From JAEVLT01 sp044598425 (GTDB lineage: Bacteria > Bacillota > Bacilli > Bacillales > Cytobacillaceae), in contig CP172536.1 of assembly GCA_044598425.1 (NCBI GenBank), positions 3,658,001-3,722,000 of the forward strand: a stretch of 64,000 nucleotides of DNA. The letters run 5' to 3'. The position numbers were made by a program, and so were the translations under genes. The notes under the pieces are model-generated. The model worked only from the letters and a program-made list of their open reading frames with translations. It had not been told where the DNA came from and did no database searches. Positions 43,153 through 51,609 of this stretch are shown in pieces (positions within the stretch are counted from its first letter, which is position 1; every line of letters starts with the position of its first letter).

Positions 43153-44461
43153 TCGTCACACCTCCCAGATCTTCTAACGTAATTTCGCTCCAGGTTTTAT
43201 CATACAGGTAAAACCACGCGGGCTCTAGGAGGATGAGTTTTGACGTTTTAGAATCCCGTTCCATTTTGTATCCTAAGACGATTTTTTCAAGAAGCTCAGG
43301 CTTGATGCCTTTTTTACTTAATAAATAATTTAAAGCTGCACGGCCCGAAGGAAATTTAATTTTCTTCATCTCCGTTTTAAGGGGAAGTTCTAAAGAAATA
43401 TTTGGCCGGACATATTTATTAATTTCCGTCCGCCCCCATGTTTCATTGATCTCTGACATGCCGCTGTCATTAAAAACCGGGTAGCCATCGTCACTATACA
43501 GTCGGAATGTCACCTTATGCTGCAGCTCATCTTTTCCAACATATCGGTACGAATCTGTCCAGCCGCCATGCTCATTGACAAAGTCAATGCTGCGCTTCAC
43601 TAAATCATTCGTGGTTTCCGAAAAATCACTGTCGACGGTTGGATTCACATAAAGTAGCATATTTCGATCATAGTTGATGTTCATTTTACTTGAACCATTC
43701 GTAAATTCTTCGCCTTGCGGTACAAAGCTTTTTTGCACAAAGCTTGGATCATTAAAGAGTGCTTCCTTAAATTCATCGGAATTCAGCGTTACAGGCAAAT
43801 ATTTATATTCCATCATTTCCAACTCATTTTCAGGCAAGAAAAATGTCTGCTTATTGGCCGCATTATAAGCAAAATAGTGTGGATATTGCCATGCCACTTT
43901 ATAAAAATCCCGAGTAAAGTCATTTAAAAAAGTTAACGATATACGGCTTGTATAAACTTGTTCATTACTGGTCGATACAAAATAAACGATCCCATTATCT
44001 TTTTCAGGATTTTCCACATTCACAATAATTTTATCGAAATTAAACGAAGGCAACTTTTTCTCTTCAAAACGAAGGACATTTCGATAAAGATTGATCGGAA
44101 CATCGGTTGGAAAAACAATTTCCACATTGCCATTGGCGTGCGTTAAGTCATTGATATTTCCAATTCGATCGGTATCGTTTCGAACATCATAGAAAACCCA
44201 TCTGCTTAACTCTTTCGTCAGCTTATCCAGCTCAAAAGGATTTACAGTCCCGAAATGTTCGCCCTTTATATGGTACAACGCCAGATCCGGGCGGACAATT
44301 TTTTTAACATCTTGTTTTTGACTCAATGTGACCTGAGCGACATAATTACTGTTTTCGATTGTGTCATAATTTGGCTGATACGTCCATAGGTTCCATGTTA
44401 AAAATATACTGAGCAAGACTAACATAGTTAACACAATCGATTTGATTTTTTCATATCTCAT
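43139..44461 (-). CDS. walH: WalK-regulating membrane protein WalH (YycH)
   Basis: 440 aa. One N-terminal membrane helix (IKSIVLTMLVLLSIFLTWNL), then the extracellular three-part YycH domain. I start it at MRYEKIK, where ATGA overlaps the walK stop and the end of walK supplies AGAGGATGA; an ATG two codons upstream is possible. Confidence 0.93.
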   Translation of the reverse strand: MRYEKIKSIVLTMLVLLSIFLTWNLWTYQPNYDTIENSNYVAQVTLSQKQDVKKIVRPDLALYHIKGEHFGTVNPFELDKLTKELSRWVFYDVRNDTDRIGNINDLTHANGNVEIVFPTDVPINLYRNVLRFEEKKLPSFNFDKIIVNVENPEKDNGIVYFVSTSNEQVYTSRISLTFLNDFTRDFYKVAWQYPHYFAYNAANKQTFFLPENELEMMEYKYLPVTLNSDEFKEALFNDPSFVQKSFVPQGEEFTNGSSKMNINYDRNMLLYVNPTVDSDFSETTNDLVKRSIDFVNEHGGWTDSYRYVGKDELQHKVTFRLYSDDGYPVFNDSGMSEINETWGRTEINKYVRPNISLELPLKTEMKKIKFPSGRAALNYLLSKKGIKPELLEKIVLGYKMERDSKTSKLILLEPAWFYLYDKTWSEITLEDLGGVTNGLE

Positions 44462-46284
44462 GACCATTCATCCTCTTCTGAATGCTCATATGGAAGAGAG
44501 AAGGAAATTTCTGTTCCTTTTCCTTCTTCACTTGTTGCCCAGATGCTACCCCCGTGCGCATGAACCATTTCTTTAGCAATGGCAAGACCTAAACCGGTTC
44601 CTCCTAATTTACGCGACCTTGCTTTATCGACTCGATAAAAACGTTCAAAAATCTTGCCGATATTCTCTTTTGGAATTCCCATCCCTTGATCGGTGATACT
44701 TACAATCACTTTATCTTCCTCTTCCTTTATGGAGAACGTAATTTGTCCGCCTTCAGGTGAATATTTAATGGCATTTGAAATAATATTGTATAACACTTGA
44801 GTAATTTTATCTTCATCAATTTCCAAAAGGATGGAGTGATTGGGAAGATCCCTCTTAAATGTGACATTTTGCTCTTTCGTCATTTCAAACCGGTCAATAA
44901 TTTGATGGAAAAAATCGACAAAATTCACCCATTCTTTCGTAAGCTTGTAATCAGTGCTATCCATCTTTGAAAGCTGAAGAAGATCATTCACAAGGCGGAT
45001 CATTCGCTCTGTTTCCGTTCTCGTTACATCAAGGAAAGTTGGCGCTATTTCTTCATCTTTCCAAGCACCATCGGCTAATGCCTCCAAATAACTGCGCATT
45101 GTCGTCAACGGTGTCCGCAGTTCATGAGAAACATTTGCGACAAATTCCCGTCTCTCCATATTGATTTTTTCCTGTTCGGTAATATCATGCAAAACGGTGA
45201 TTAACCCGTTGACAAACCCTGTTTCTTTTTGAATAACAGAAAGGTTTGCACGCAAAATATACGGCTTGTTTTTCGTGCTGTAATCCAAAATGAGCGAATC
45301 CTTTTCTTCTATTAAATCTTCAAAGGTATATTGATCACTTAAACCGAGCAGCGTCACAATCGGCTGGGACAGCACTGTTTCACGTGAAACATCCAGCATT
45401 TCCGCTGCAGGGTCATTGATTAAAATAACCCGTCCTTTTCGGTCTGTTGCGATCACTCCATCCGTCATGTACGAGAGAACCGATGAAAGCTTTCTTCGTT
45501 CCCCCTCCGTCATCGCCTGTGCCTCTTGAAGTTTTTTAGTTAAATTATTAAAAGTAATCGCAAGCGTGCCAATTTCATCAAATCCATATACTTTTACTTT
45601 CCTTGAAAAATTTCCTTTTGTCATGGCTAAAGCTTGCTTTTTCATATCGGCGATCGGCCTTGTAATCGTTTGAGCTAGTAAAATGCCCAAAACGGCTGTA
45701 ATAGACAGGGCAATCGCCGTTCCCGTGGCAAAAATACGATTGATTGTTTTCATCTGTTCAAACACATTTTCAATTTTGGCAATAACGTAGATCGCACCAA
45801 TTACTTTCTTGCCCGATTTTATTGGAGTTGACAATACCCAAAGCCGGTGGCCCGTTTGGGGGTCAATTAAAATGCTGCTTTGGTCTTCTTCTAAAATAAT
45901 GGACTGTTTTATCCTCAATTCAGTCGTTCGGGAACCAACGAGACCTTGATTATTGGGTGCAGATGTCCCGAGAATTTTAAGTGATCTGGCATCAATTACC
46001 CGTACTTCCGAAATATCGACCGCTGAGAAATCTTTAAGAACTTTCTTTATATCTTCTTCCAGCGTTGGGTCATCAGCTGTTCGCTGCTTCTGCATTTCTT
46101 CGACAACATTGTAAGCAAGCAAGTTAACCCGTGCTTTTAATGATGTCTGAAAGTTTGTCCGCAATGTTTCCTCAAGCTGCTTAACAAAATATACCCCAAT
46201 GATTTGCATCGCGACCAAAAGAAGCAAAACATATATGATAACAAATTTCACATGAATCGAGCGAAAGAATCCTACTCTTCTCAT
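44458..46284 (-). CDS. walK: Sensor histidine kinase WalK
   Basis: 608 aa. Two membrane helices (about 12-34 and 183-205) flank an extracellular Cache-like domain; then HAMP (about 205-255), PAS (about 260-370), HisKA with H387 in NVSHELRTPL, and HATPase with NIISNAIKYSPEGG, DQGMGIP and GGTGLGLAI. Essential kinase coordinating cell-wall hydrolase expression with growth. AGGAG upstream; six bp after walR. Confidence 0.97.
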   Translation of the reverse strand: MRRVGFFRSIHVKFVIIYVLLLLVAMQIIGVYFVKQLEETLRTNFQTSLKARVNLLAYNVVEEMQKQRTADDPTLEEDIKKVLKDFSAVDISEVRVIDARSLKILGTSAPNNQGLVGSRTTELRIKQSIILEEDQSSILIDPQTGHRLWVLSTPIKSGKKVIGAIYVIAKIENVFEQMKTINRIFATGTAIALSITAVLGILLAQTITRPIADMKKQALAMTKGNFSRKVKVYGFDEIGTLAITFNNLTKKLQEAQAMTEGERRKLSSVLSYMTDGVIATDRKGRVILINDPAAEMLDVSRETVLSQPIVTLLGLSDQYTFEDLIEEKDSLILDYSTKNKPYILRANLSVIQKETGFVNGLITVLHDITEQEKINMERREFVANVSHELRTPLTTMRSYLEALADGAWKDEEIAPTFLDVTRTETERMIRLVNDLLQLSKMDSTDYKLTKEWVNFVDFFHQIIDRFEMTKEQNVTFKRDLPNHSILLEIDEDKITQVLYNIISNAIKYSPEGGQITFSIKEEEDKVIVSITDQGMGIPKENIGKIFERFYRVDKARSRKLGGTGLGLAIAKEMVHAHGGSIWATSEEGKGTEISFSLPYEHSEEDEWS

Positions 46285-46289
46285 TCAAT

Positions 46290-47000
46290 TTACTCCTGTT
46301 CAGGATTGCGCAAATAGTATCCAACCCCGCGCCGCGTTACAATCCATGCTGGGTGGCTTGGGCTATCTTCGATTTTTTCCCGCAGTCTTCTTACCGTTAC
46401 GTCAACGGTTCGCACATCGCCAAAATAATCGTAGCCCCAAACGGTTTGCAGTAAATGTTCCCTTGTCATCACTTGGCCAATATGCTTCGCTAAATAATGA
46501 AGTAATTCAAATTCACGATGGGTTAATTCGATGATTTCTCCCCGTTTTGATACGACATAGGCATCTGGATGGATCACAAGGGATCCAATTTCGATTTCAT
46601 TTGTATCTTCTTCAGGGATTGCTTGGGTGGCGAGCTGCTGGTGGCGCCGCAGGTTAGCTTTGACCCTTGCAATTAATTCCCTTGTGCTAAAAGGTTTTGT
46701 CACGTAATCATCTGCACCGAGCTCTAAACCGAGAACCTTATCAATTTCCGAATCCTTCGCGGTCAGCATAATAATTGGCATTTCATACTTTTTCCGAACT
46801 TCACGGCATACCTCCATGCCATCACGCAATGGAAGCATGATGTCGAGTAAAATCAAATCAGGCTGGACTTCGTCGACCATCGAAATGGCTTCATTGCCAT
46901 CATAAGCACAATACACATCAAATCCTTCTTTTTTTAAATTAAATTGCAAAATATCTGCAATCGGTTTTTCATCGTCTACAACAAGAATTTTTTTCTCCAT
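46290..47000 (-). CDS. walR: Response regulator WalR
   Basis: 236 aa OmpR-type. Receiver domain with D53 (LILLDIMLP), T and K in MLTAKD and YVTKPF; C-terminal winged helix ending VDVTVRRLREKIEDSP, VTRRGVGYYLR. Controls autolysin genes through TGTWAH-N5-TGTWAH boxes. AAAGGAG before the ATG. First gene of the wal operon. Confidence 0.97.
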   Translation of the reverse strand: MEKKILVVDDEKPIADILQFNLKKEGFDVYCAYDGNEAISMVDEVQPDLILLDIMLPLRDGMEVCREVRKKYEMPIIMLTAKDSEIDKVLGLELGADDYVTKPFSTRELIARVKANLRRHQQLATQAIPEEDTNEIEIGSLVIHPDAYVVSKRGEIIELTHREFELLHYLAKHIGQVMTREHLLQTVWGYDYFGDVRTVDVTVRRLREKIEDSPSHPAWIVTRRGVGYYLRNPEQE

Positions 47001-47141
47001 ACTTTGGCTCCTTTCATTAACGGCTTTCTATTTGTTAGATTATTCGCTTCGTCTTAAAAGTTTTTAACTATTTTTTCTCTATTTCACTTTACCATGTTAT
47101 TTGCCGTAATTCATCTCTTAACAACAATTGTCAACAGAGGG

Positions 47142-47172
47142 TGAAAAAAGCCTCTAGTAAAAACTAGAGACT
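47142..47172 (-). terminator. Intrinsic terminator after the M23 hydrolase gene
   Basis: On the minus strand CTCTAGT-TTTT-ACTAGAG is followed by a TTTTTT run, directly after the stop. It isolates the M23 gene from walR. Confidence 0.8.
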
Positions 47173-48639
47173 TTACATACTAACGTAGTTTAATGGATTT
47201 TGCAGCTGGCCATTTTTATATAATTCAAAATGAAGGTGTACTCCAGTAGCGTCTCCACTAGCTCCCATAATTCCGATGGCGGAGCCTTTACCGACAATTT
47301 GACCAGGGCGGACGCTAATCGAGGCCATATGGGCATACACGGTTCGAAATCCGTTTCCATGATCGATCACCACTTTGTTTCCATATCCGCCATCCCAGCC
47401 AGCAGAAACAATGACGCCATTATCAGCTGCTTTAATTGTGCGGTTGCTTGGTCTGGCGATATCAATCCCTTTATGAAACTTATTCCAGCGAACCCCTTGT
47501 TGACTTGAAATATAGCCTCCAACAGTTGGCCAAGTAAAGCTTCCTTCACCGCGGGAAGGAATCACTTTTGTCCCCTTAATGACAACTTGATTTACCGGCT
47601 GCTTTAGAACATTTTGATTGATTATATTCTTCGTTACAGCTACTCCATTTTGTTCCGTTATTTTATAAGTAACATCTTGGAGCCCATTCTGCCCTTCTTG
47701 TTTAACCTTCGTTTCGCCCTTTGGAAGCATTGGGTCTTCAATGACCTCATTTTGATATGGAATGGGTTCTTGTTGATTCACTTCTTTTTCGACAATAACA
47801 TCAAGGTACGATTTAGGAACCGTTATATTGATTTCCTGGTCAATTTTTAAGACTGAGTTTTCGTTTAAACCAGGATTAATTGCAAGTAATTCCGCTAATT
47901 TTAATTGATGATTATTTGCAATGGATCCAAGTACATCCCCGTCTTTAACCTTATATTTTTGTTCTTCTAACGTTCCCTTTTGTAAAAAAGCTACGGCATT
48001 ATCGATTGGTAAAATTTTTTCTGGTGCTACTTTTGTATTTTCCAATGAAACGTTTTTGGATAAACGGACGTCTAATAAACGTGTTTCATTTTCTTTAAGC
48101 GGAGGCAAGGCCTGTGATGCGCTTGTTCTAGTTTCTAATTCTTTTAACTGGTCCTCCGTGACATATTGAAGTTTGAGCTTTTTCATAACTTCCGCCGCAT
48201 TGTTTTGATTATCAAGGTAGACGACTGGCTTTCCATCAATGATGACAGCGGATGCCTGCGCTTGCAGAAGAGAGTTTTCTAGGTTTTCGATTGTATTTTC
48301 ATTATTCGCTGTGGATCGGAATACTTGCTCTGGTATGTATTTAAGTTGTGAAGAAAGTTGAAGGTTGATGTCGTTGCGGGATTCTTCCAAGTTATTCAAT
48401 TTTTCTTCAACTGCTTTTTTGATTAGTTTTTTATCAGAAGCTGTACCCATAAATGTATCGTTTAGATAAACATAGTAGATGGTCGTTAAATTTGAAGCGC
48501 TTGCATTGGCAACTGGACCATTGCTAAAAATAAGCGATGATGCTGCTACCGCAGTGATAATGGCAGTTTTCATGCCCACTTTCTTTAAAGGTTTGTTGTT
48601 GCCCGTTAGATTGGACATTCTTTGTTTTTGAAACGTCAT
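47173..48639 (-). CDS. M23 peptidoglycan hydrolase with LysM and G5 domains
   Basis: 488 aa from the ATG at 48639 (GGGAGGATC upstream; the frame opens 12 codons earlier). Signal/anchor segment (ITAVAASSLIFSNGPVANAS), a long helical N-domain, LysM (VKDGDVLGSIANNHQL), G5 (VTYKITEQNGVAVTKNII), and LytM/M23 endopeptidase with HKGIDIA and HLHFELY zinc motifs. Cuts peptide cross-bridges outside the cell. Its position before walRK and a WalR-like box upstream suggest WalR control; inference. Confidence 0.93.
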   Translation of the reverse strand: MTFQKQRMSNLTGNNKPLKKVGMKTAIITAVAASSLIFSNGPVANASASNLTTIYYVYLNDTFMGTASDKKLIKKAVEEKLNNLEESRNDINLQLSSQLKYIPEQVFRSTANNENTIENLENSLLQAQASAVIIDGKPVVYLDNQNNAAEVMKKLKLQYVTEDQLKELETRTSASQALPPLKENETRLLDVRLSKNVSLENTKVAPEKILPIDNAVAFLQKGTLEEQKYKVKDGDVLGSIANNHQLKLAELLAINPGLNENSVLKIDQEINITVPKSYLDVIVEKEVNQQEPIPYQNEVIEDPMLPKGETKVKQEGQNGLQDVTYKITEQNGVAVTKNIINQNVLKQPVNQVVIKGTKVIPSRGEGSFTWPTVGGYISSQQGVRWNKFHKGIDIARPSNRTIKAADNGVIVSAGWDGGYGNKVVIDHGNGFRTVYAHMASISVRPGQIVGKGSAIGIMGASGDATGVHLHFELYKNGQLQNPLNYVSM

Positions 48640-48994
48640 ACTGATCCTCCCTAAGATACGGAACAAATCTTTCAAACTAGTTCTATTGGTCTATTAATCA
48701 ATTTTTTCACCTTTTTACTTTACCATAGATAAAGCAAAAAAGATTAAAAGCCTTTGTAATGTAACAAAAATGTATAATAGCTGACATTTTATGTCGTTTG
48801 TTGGTAAATTATAGAACGATTGTATAGGCTGTTTTTCACTGCCTTATAAGGAAAATTCTTATTAAACCTTGTGAAATCAGGGATTTATTGTAGGATTATT
48901 ACTTTAGTGAAAAATAGGACAAGTTTCGTGTTTTTTTGCAAAAATTGGTTTAAATTTTACACTAACATTACGAAAGTAACTTTGATGGAGAGAG
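48640..48994. other. Promoter region of the M23 gene
   Basis: 355 bp without a gene. It contains the WalR-like box (48760-48776) and a T/A-rich stretch. No hairpin of note until the tRNA terminator at 48995. Confidence 0.4.
48760..48776 (+). promoter_or_regulatory. WalR-box-like sequence
   Basis: TGTAAC-AAAAA-TGTATA matches the WalR direct repeat TGTWAH-N5-TGTWAH except one base. It reads on the plus strand, about 120 bp upstream of the minus-strand M23 gene, so the orientation is unusual for an activating site. Confidence 0.35.
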
Positions 48995-49028
48995 AAAAAA
49001 GGAGTTTGCGATCGCAAACTCCTTTTTT
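48995..49028 (-). terminator. Terminator of the tRNA operon
   Basis: Perfect palindrome GGAGTTTGCGATCGCAAACTCC with six A before and six T after; it works in both directions. Ends the tRNA transcript 4 nt beyond tRNA-Phe. Confidence 0.88.
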
Positions 49029-49032
49029 AGGA

Positions 49033-49105
49033 TGGCTCGGGACGGAATCGAACCGCCGACACAAGGATTTTCAGTCCTTTGCTCTACCGACTGAGCTACC
49101 GAGCC
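49033..49105 (-). tRNA. trnF: tRNA-Phe (GAA)
   Basis: 73 nt, full cloverleaf: acceptor GGCTCGG/CCGAGCC, D-arm GCTCAG...GAGC, anticodon loop CTGAAAA (GAA), T-arm GGTTCGATTCC. CCA is not encoded. It is the last gene of the tRNA operon and the only complete copy next to three partial ones. Confidence 0.97.
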
Positions 49106-49225
49106 GTGTATGTAATTGTTTCCTAAACCTATTTTCGCTTCGCTCTTTGTCCCCATCTCAGTAAGCTTATTCAAGATGAAGCTCGATGGGTACAACTCGT
49201 TGATGATTCATGGATGCTCTGCTCG

Positions 49226-49252
49226 TTGCTCTACCGACTGAGCTACCGAGCC
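49226..49252 (-). pseudogene. tRNA-Phe 5' fragment 1 (acceptor strand plus D-arm)
   Basis: 27 nt identical to the first 27 nt of tRNA-Phe, through GGTAGAGCAA; then sequence CGAGCA instead of the anticodon stem. It cannot fold as a tRNA. Confidence 0.9.
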
Positions 49253-49372
49253 GTGTATGTAATTGTTTCCTAAACCTATTTTCTCTTCGCCCTTTGTCCC
49301 CATCTCAGTAAGCTTATTCAAGATGAAGCTCGATGGGTACAACTCGCTGATGATTCATGGATGCTTTGCTCG

Positions 49373-49399
49373 TTGCTCTACCGACTGAGCTACCGAGCC
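49373..49399 (-). pseudogene. tRNA-Phe 5' fragment 2
   Basis: Same 27-nt fragment, 147 bp upstream (in transcription sense) of fragment 1. Confidence 0.9.
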
Positions 49400-49519
49400 G
49401 TGTATGTAATTGTTTCCTAAACCTATTTTCTCTTCGCCCTTTGTCCCCATCTCAGTAAGCTTATTCAAGATGAAGCTCGATGGGTACAACTCGCTGATGA
49501 TTCATGGATGCTTTGCTCG

Positions 49520-49546
49520 TTGCTCTACCGACTGAGCTACCGAGCC
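49520..49546 (-). pseudogene. tRNA-Phe 5' fragment 3
   Basis: Same 27-nt fragment; the sequence upstream of it (ATATACAC) is the normal spacer after tRNA-Asp, so this is probably the original tRNA-Phe 5' boundary. Confidence 0.9.
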
Positions 49547-49563
49547 GTGTATATTTTTTTAAG

Positions 49564-49640
49564 TGGCGGTCCGGACGGGACTCGAACCCGCGACCTCCTG
49601 CGTGACAGGCAGGCATTCTAACCAACTGAACTACCGGACC
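49564..49640 (-). tRNA. tRNA-Asp (GTC)
   Basis: 77 nt including encoded CCA. Acceptor GGTCCGG/CCGGACC, anticodon loop CTGTCAC (GTC), T-arm GGGTTCGAGTCCC, discriminator G. Confidence 0.97.
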
Positions 49641-49650
49641 ACTATTTTAA

Positions 49651-49722
49651 TGACCCCTACGGGATTCGAACCCGTGTTACCGCCGTGAAAGGGCGGTGTC
49701 TTAACCGCTTGACCAAGGGGCC
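49651..49722 (-). tRNA. tRNA-Glu (TTC)
   Basis: 72 nt, acceptor GGCCCCT/AGGGGTC, anticodon loop CTTTCAC (TTC), T-arm GGGTTCGAATCCC. CCA not encoded. 10 nt before tRNA-Asp. Confidence 0.97.
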
Positions 49723-49736
49723 AAATATGGAAGAAA

Positions 49737-49812
49737 TGGTGAGCCATGAAGGACTCGAACCTTCGACCCTCTGATTAAAAGTCAGATGCTCTACCGACTG
49801 AGCTAATGGCTC
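49737..49812 (-). tRNA. tRNA-Lys (TTT)
   Basis: 76 nt including CCA. Acceptor GAGCCAT/ATGGCTC, anticodon loop CTTTTAA (TTT), T-arm AGGTTCGAGTCCT. First of the cluster Lys-Glu-Asp-Phe. Confidence 0.97.
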
Positions 49813-49991
49813 GTACTACAATTTTCAAATAAATCCTTTAATTGGCTGTCTCACCAAATGTTACATCATTCTTGACGACGTTTTTAATAATAACATATAA
49901 AAACTAAATTAAGCAATAGATTTTTTAAAAAATCTTGAAGTATGTTAAATTACACGTTCACAAATTTATTTCACCTGATTTGCAAATTCCC

Positions 49992-50035
49992 AAAAAAGAA
50001 AGCCTGCTCCCGCTAATTCAGAAGCAAGGCCTTTT
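49992..50035 (-). terminator. Intrinsic terminator after purA
   Basis: On the minus strand GGCCTTGCTTC pairs imperfectly with GGGAGCAGGCT, followed by TTTCTTTTTT. It lies about 10 nt beyond the purA stop. Confidence 0.6.
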
Positions 50036-50045
50036 AGCATTTATA

Positions 50046-51338
50046 TTAAATATGTCTCCAAGGGCTGCTGACAACATTTGTCTGGTTGCGGTCTGGACCA
50101 ACAGAGAAGGTTGAAAGCGGAATGCCAGTCAATTGCGAAACTCTTTCTACATAATGGCGGGCATTTTCCGGCAAGTCGTTCAACGATTTGCAGCCTGTGA
50201 TATCCTCTGTCCAGCCTGGTAGCTCCTCATAAACCGGCTCACATTCAGTTAAGATGTTAAGGCTTGCAGGGAACTCATCCATTATCTGACCTTTGTAACG
50301 GTACGCGGTACAGATTTTTAACGTCTCAATCCCTGTTAACACATCAATTGAATTCAGGGATAAATCGGTAATGCCGCTGACCCTGCGGGCGTGGCGGACA
50401 ACAACGCTGTCAAACCAGCCGACGCGGCGAGGCCGACCCGTTGTCGTACCATATTCACGGCCGACTTCACGAATTTGATTGCCAATCTCATCTTTTAGCT
50501 CAGTTGGGAACGGGCCATCGCCAACACGAGAAGTATAGGCTTTACACACTCCAACAACATGGTTAATCTTCGTAGGACCGACACCTGAACCAATCGTCAC
50601 GCCGCCCGCAACTGGATTAGAAGAAGTGACAAACGGATAAGTACCTTGGTCAATGTCGAGCATAACGCCTTGCGCACCTTCAAACAATACACGGCGGCCC
50701 TCATCGAGCGCATCATTTAAAACAACAGAAGTATCACACACATATTGTTTAATTTGCTGTCCGTATTGGTAGTATTCCTCTAAAATCTCTTCTTTTGTAA
50801 AACCGGTTGTTTCATAAATTCGTTCAAACAGACGATTTTTTTCTTCAAGATTTCGTTCCAGCTTTTCTTCAAAAACTTCACGATCCAGCAGATCGGCAAT
50901 GCGGATTCCGACGCGGGCTGCTTTATCCATGTAAGCTGGGCCAATTCCTTTTTTCGTTGTGCCGATCTTATTTGCGCCTTTACGGGCTTCTTCCACTTCA
51001 TCTAATTTTAAATGATACGGAAGAATCACATGGGCGCGATTGCTGATGCGAAGATTATCCGTTGTAACCCCTTTTTCATGTATATAGGCAAGTTCTTCAA
51101 CAAGTGCTTTTGGATCAACTACCATACCATTTCCAATAACGCAAATTTTTTCCTTATTAAAGATTCCTGAGGGAATTAAGTGCAGCTTATACGTTTCTCC
51201 ATTAAAGCGAATGGTATGTCCAGCATTGTTCCCGCCTTGATAGCGCGCAACAACCTCTGCATTTTCAGATAGGAAATCGGTAATTTTTCCTTTTCCTTCG
51301 TCACCCCATTGGGTTCCAACCACTACTACTGATGACAT
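50046..51338 (-). CDS. purA: Adenylosuccinate synthetase
   Basis: 430 aa. GTP-dependent joining of IMP and aspartate, first committed step to AMP. P-loop GTQWGDEGKGK with catalytic D13, H41 in GGNNAGHTI, and the signature RRVGWFDSV. GGAGGTG ribosome-binding site. A PurR-box pair lies about 95-135 bp upstream. Confidence 0.98.
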   Translation of the reverse strand: MSSVVVVGTQWGDEGKGKITDFLSENAEVVARYQGGNNAGHTIRFNGETYKLHLIPSGIFNKEKICVIGNGMVVDPKALVEELAYIHEKGVTTDNLRISNRAHVILPYHLKLDEVEEARKGANKIGTTKKGIGPAYMDKAARVGIRIADLLDREVFEEKLERNLEEKNRLFERIYETTGFTKEEILEEYYQYGQQIKQYVCDTSVVLNDALDEGRRVLFEGAQGVMLDIDQGTYPFVTSSNPVAGGVTIGSGVGPTKINHVVGVCKAYTSRVGDGPFPTELKDEIGNQIREVGREYGTTTGRPRRVGWFDSVVVRHARRVSGITDLSLNSIDVLTGIETLKICTAYRYKGQIMDEFPASLNILTECEPVYEELPGWTEDITGCKSLNDLPENARHYVERVSQLTGIPLSTFSVGPDRNQTNVVSSPWRHI

Positions 51339-51423
51339 AAAAAAGCACCTCCGAATGTTAACACATTCATTAAATTTAAAATGAATCCTTCATTAGTTTA
51401 CCAACTCATCACAAAAAAATCAA

Positions 51424-51472
51424 CAAAACACGAACGATTAATATTTTAAAAGAAAAATATGTTCGTAAAATA
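51424..51472. promoter_or_regulatory. PurR-box pair upstream of purA
   Basis: CGAAC (51431-51435) and GTTCG (51461-51465) in A/T-rich context form the inverted PurBox arrangement (AWWWCCGAACWWT type) seen at pur operons of Bacillus. The second C of the consensus is A here. Confidence 0.6.
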
Positions 51473-51535
51473 GTAACCTAGCACTATAAAGAAAACTCGC
51501 CGATTGGCGAAGACAGAGACGTAGTTGCACTTATG

Positions 51536-51569
51536 CTAATCAGAATTTATGGAGATAAATTCTGATTAG
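51536..51569. repeat. Hairpin downstream of dnaC
   Basis: CTAATCAGAATTTA pairs perfectly with TAAATTCTGATTAG around a 6-nt loop, with no T-run. Next to the dnaC terminator; may protect the transcript end. Confidence 0.6.
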
Positions 51570-51572
51570 TTA

Positions 51573-51606
51573 AAAATAGGATTAGCCAAGTGTATGGCTA
51601 ATCCTG
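51573..51606 (-). terminator. Intrinsic terminator after dnaC
   Basis: AGGATTAGCC pairs perfectly with GGCTAATCCT around 8 nt; on the minus strand TATTTTTA follows. It starts 4 nt after the dnaC stop. Confidence 0.85.
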
Positions 51607-51609
51607 AAT

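Larger units (their letters stand above)
49101..49541 (-). repeat. Three 147-bp tandem repeats carrying tRNA-Phe 5' ends
   Basis: Units 49101-49247, 49248-49394 and 49395-49541. The last two are identical; the first differs at four positions. Each unit holds about 27 nt of the tRNA-Phe 5' end, then 120 bp of spacer. The spacer can fold into a hairpin from CCCATC...GATGGG with an inner AGCTT/AAGCT stem. The array lies inside the tRNA operon, between tRNA-Asp and tRNA-Phe. Confidence 0.95.

Noticed and set aside
48968..49195. 75-codon minus-strand frame over tRNA-Phe
   Set aside because: It reads through the tRNA and its terminator; the tRNA explains the sequence.
49101..49541. CRISPR-like array
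   Set aside because: Units are 147 bp with no unique spacers; whole units repeat and contain tRNA-Phe sequence. No cas genes nearby.
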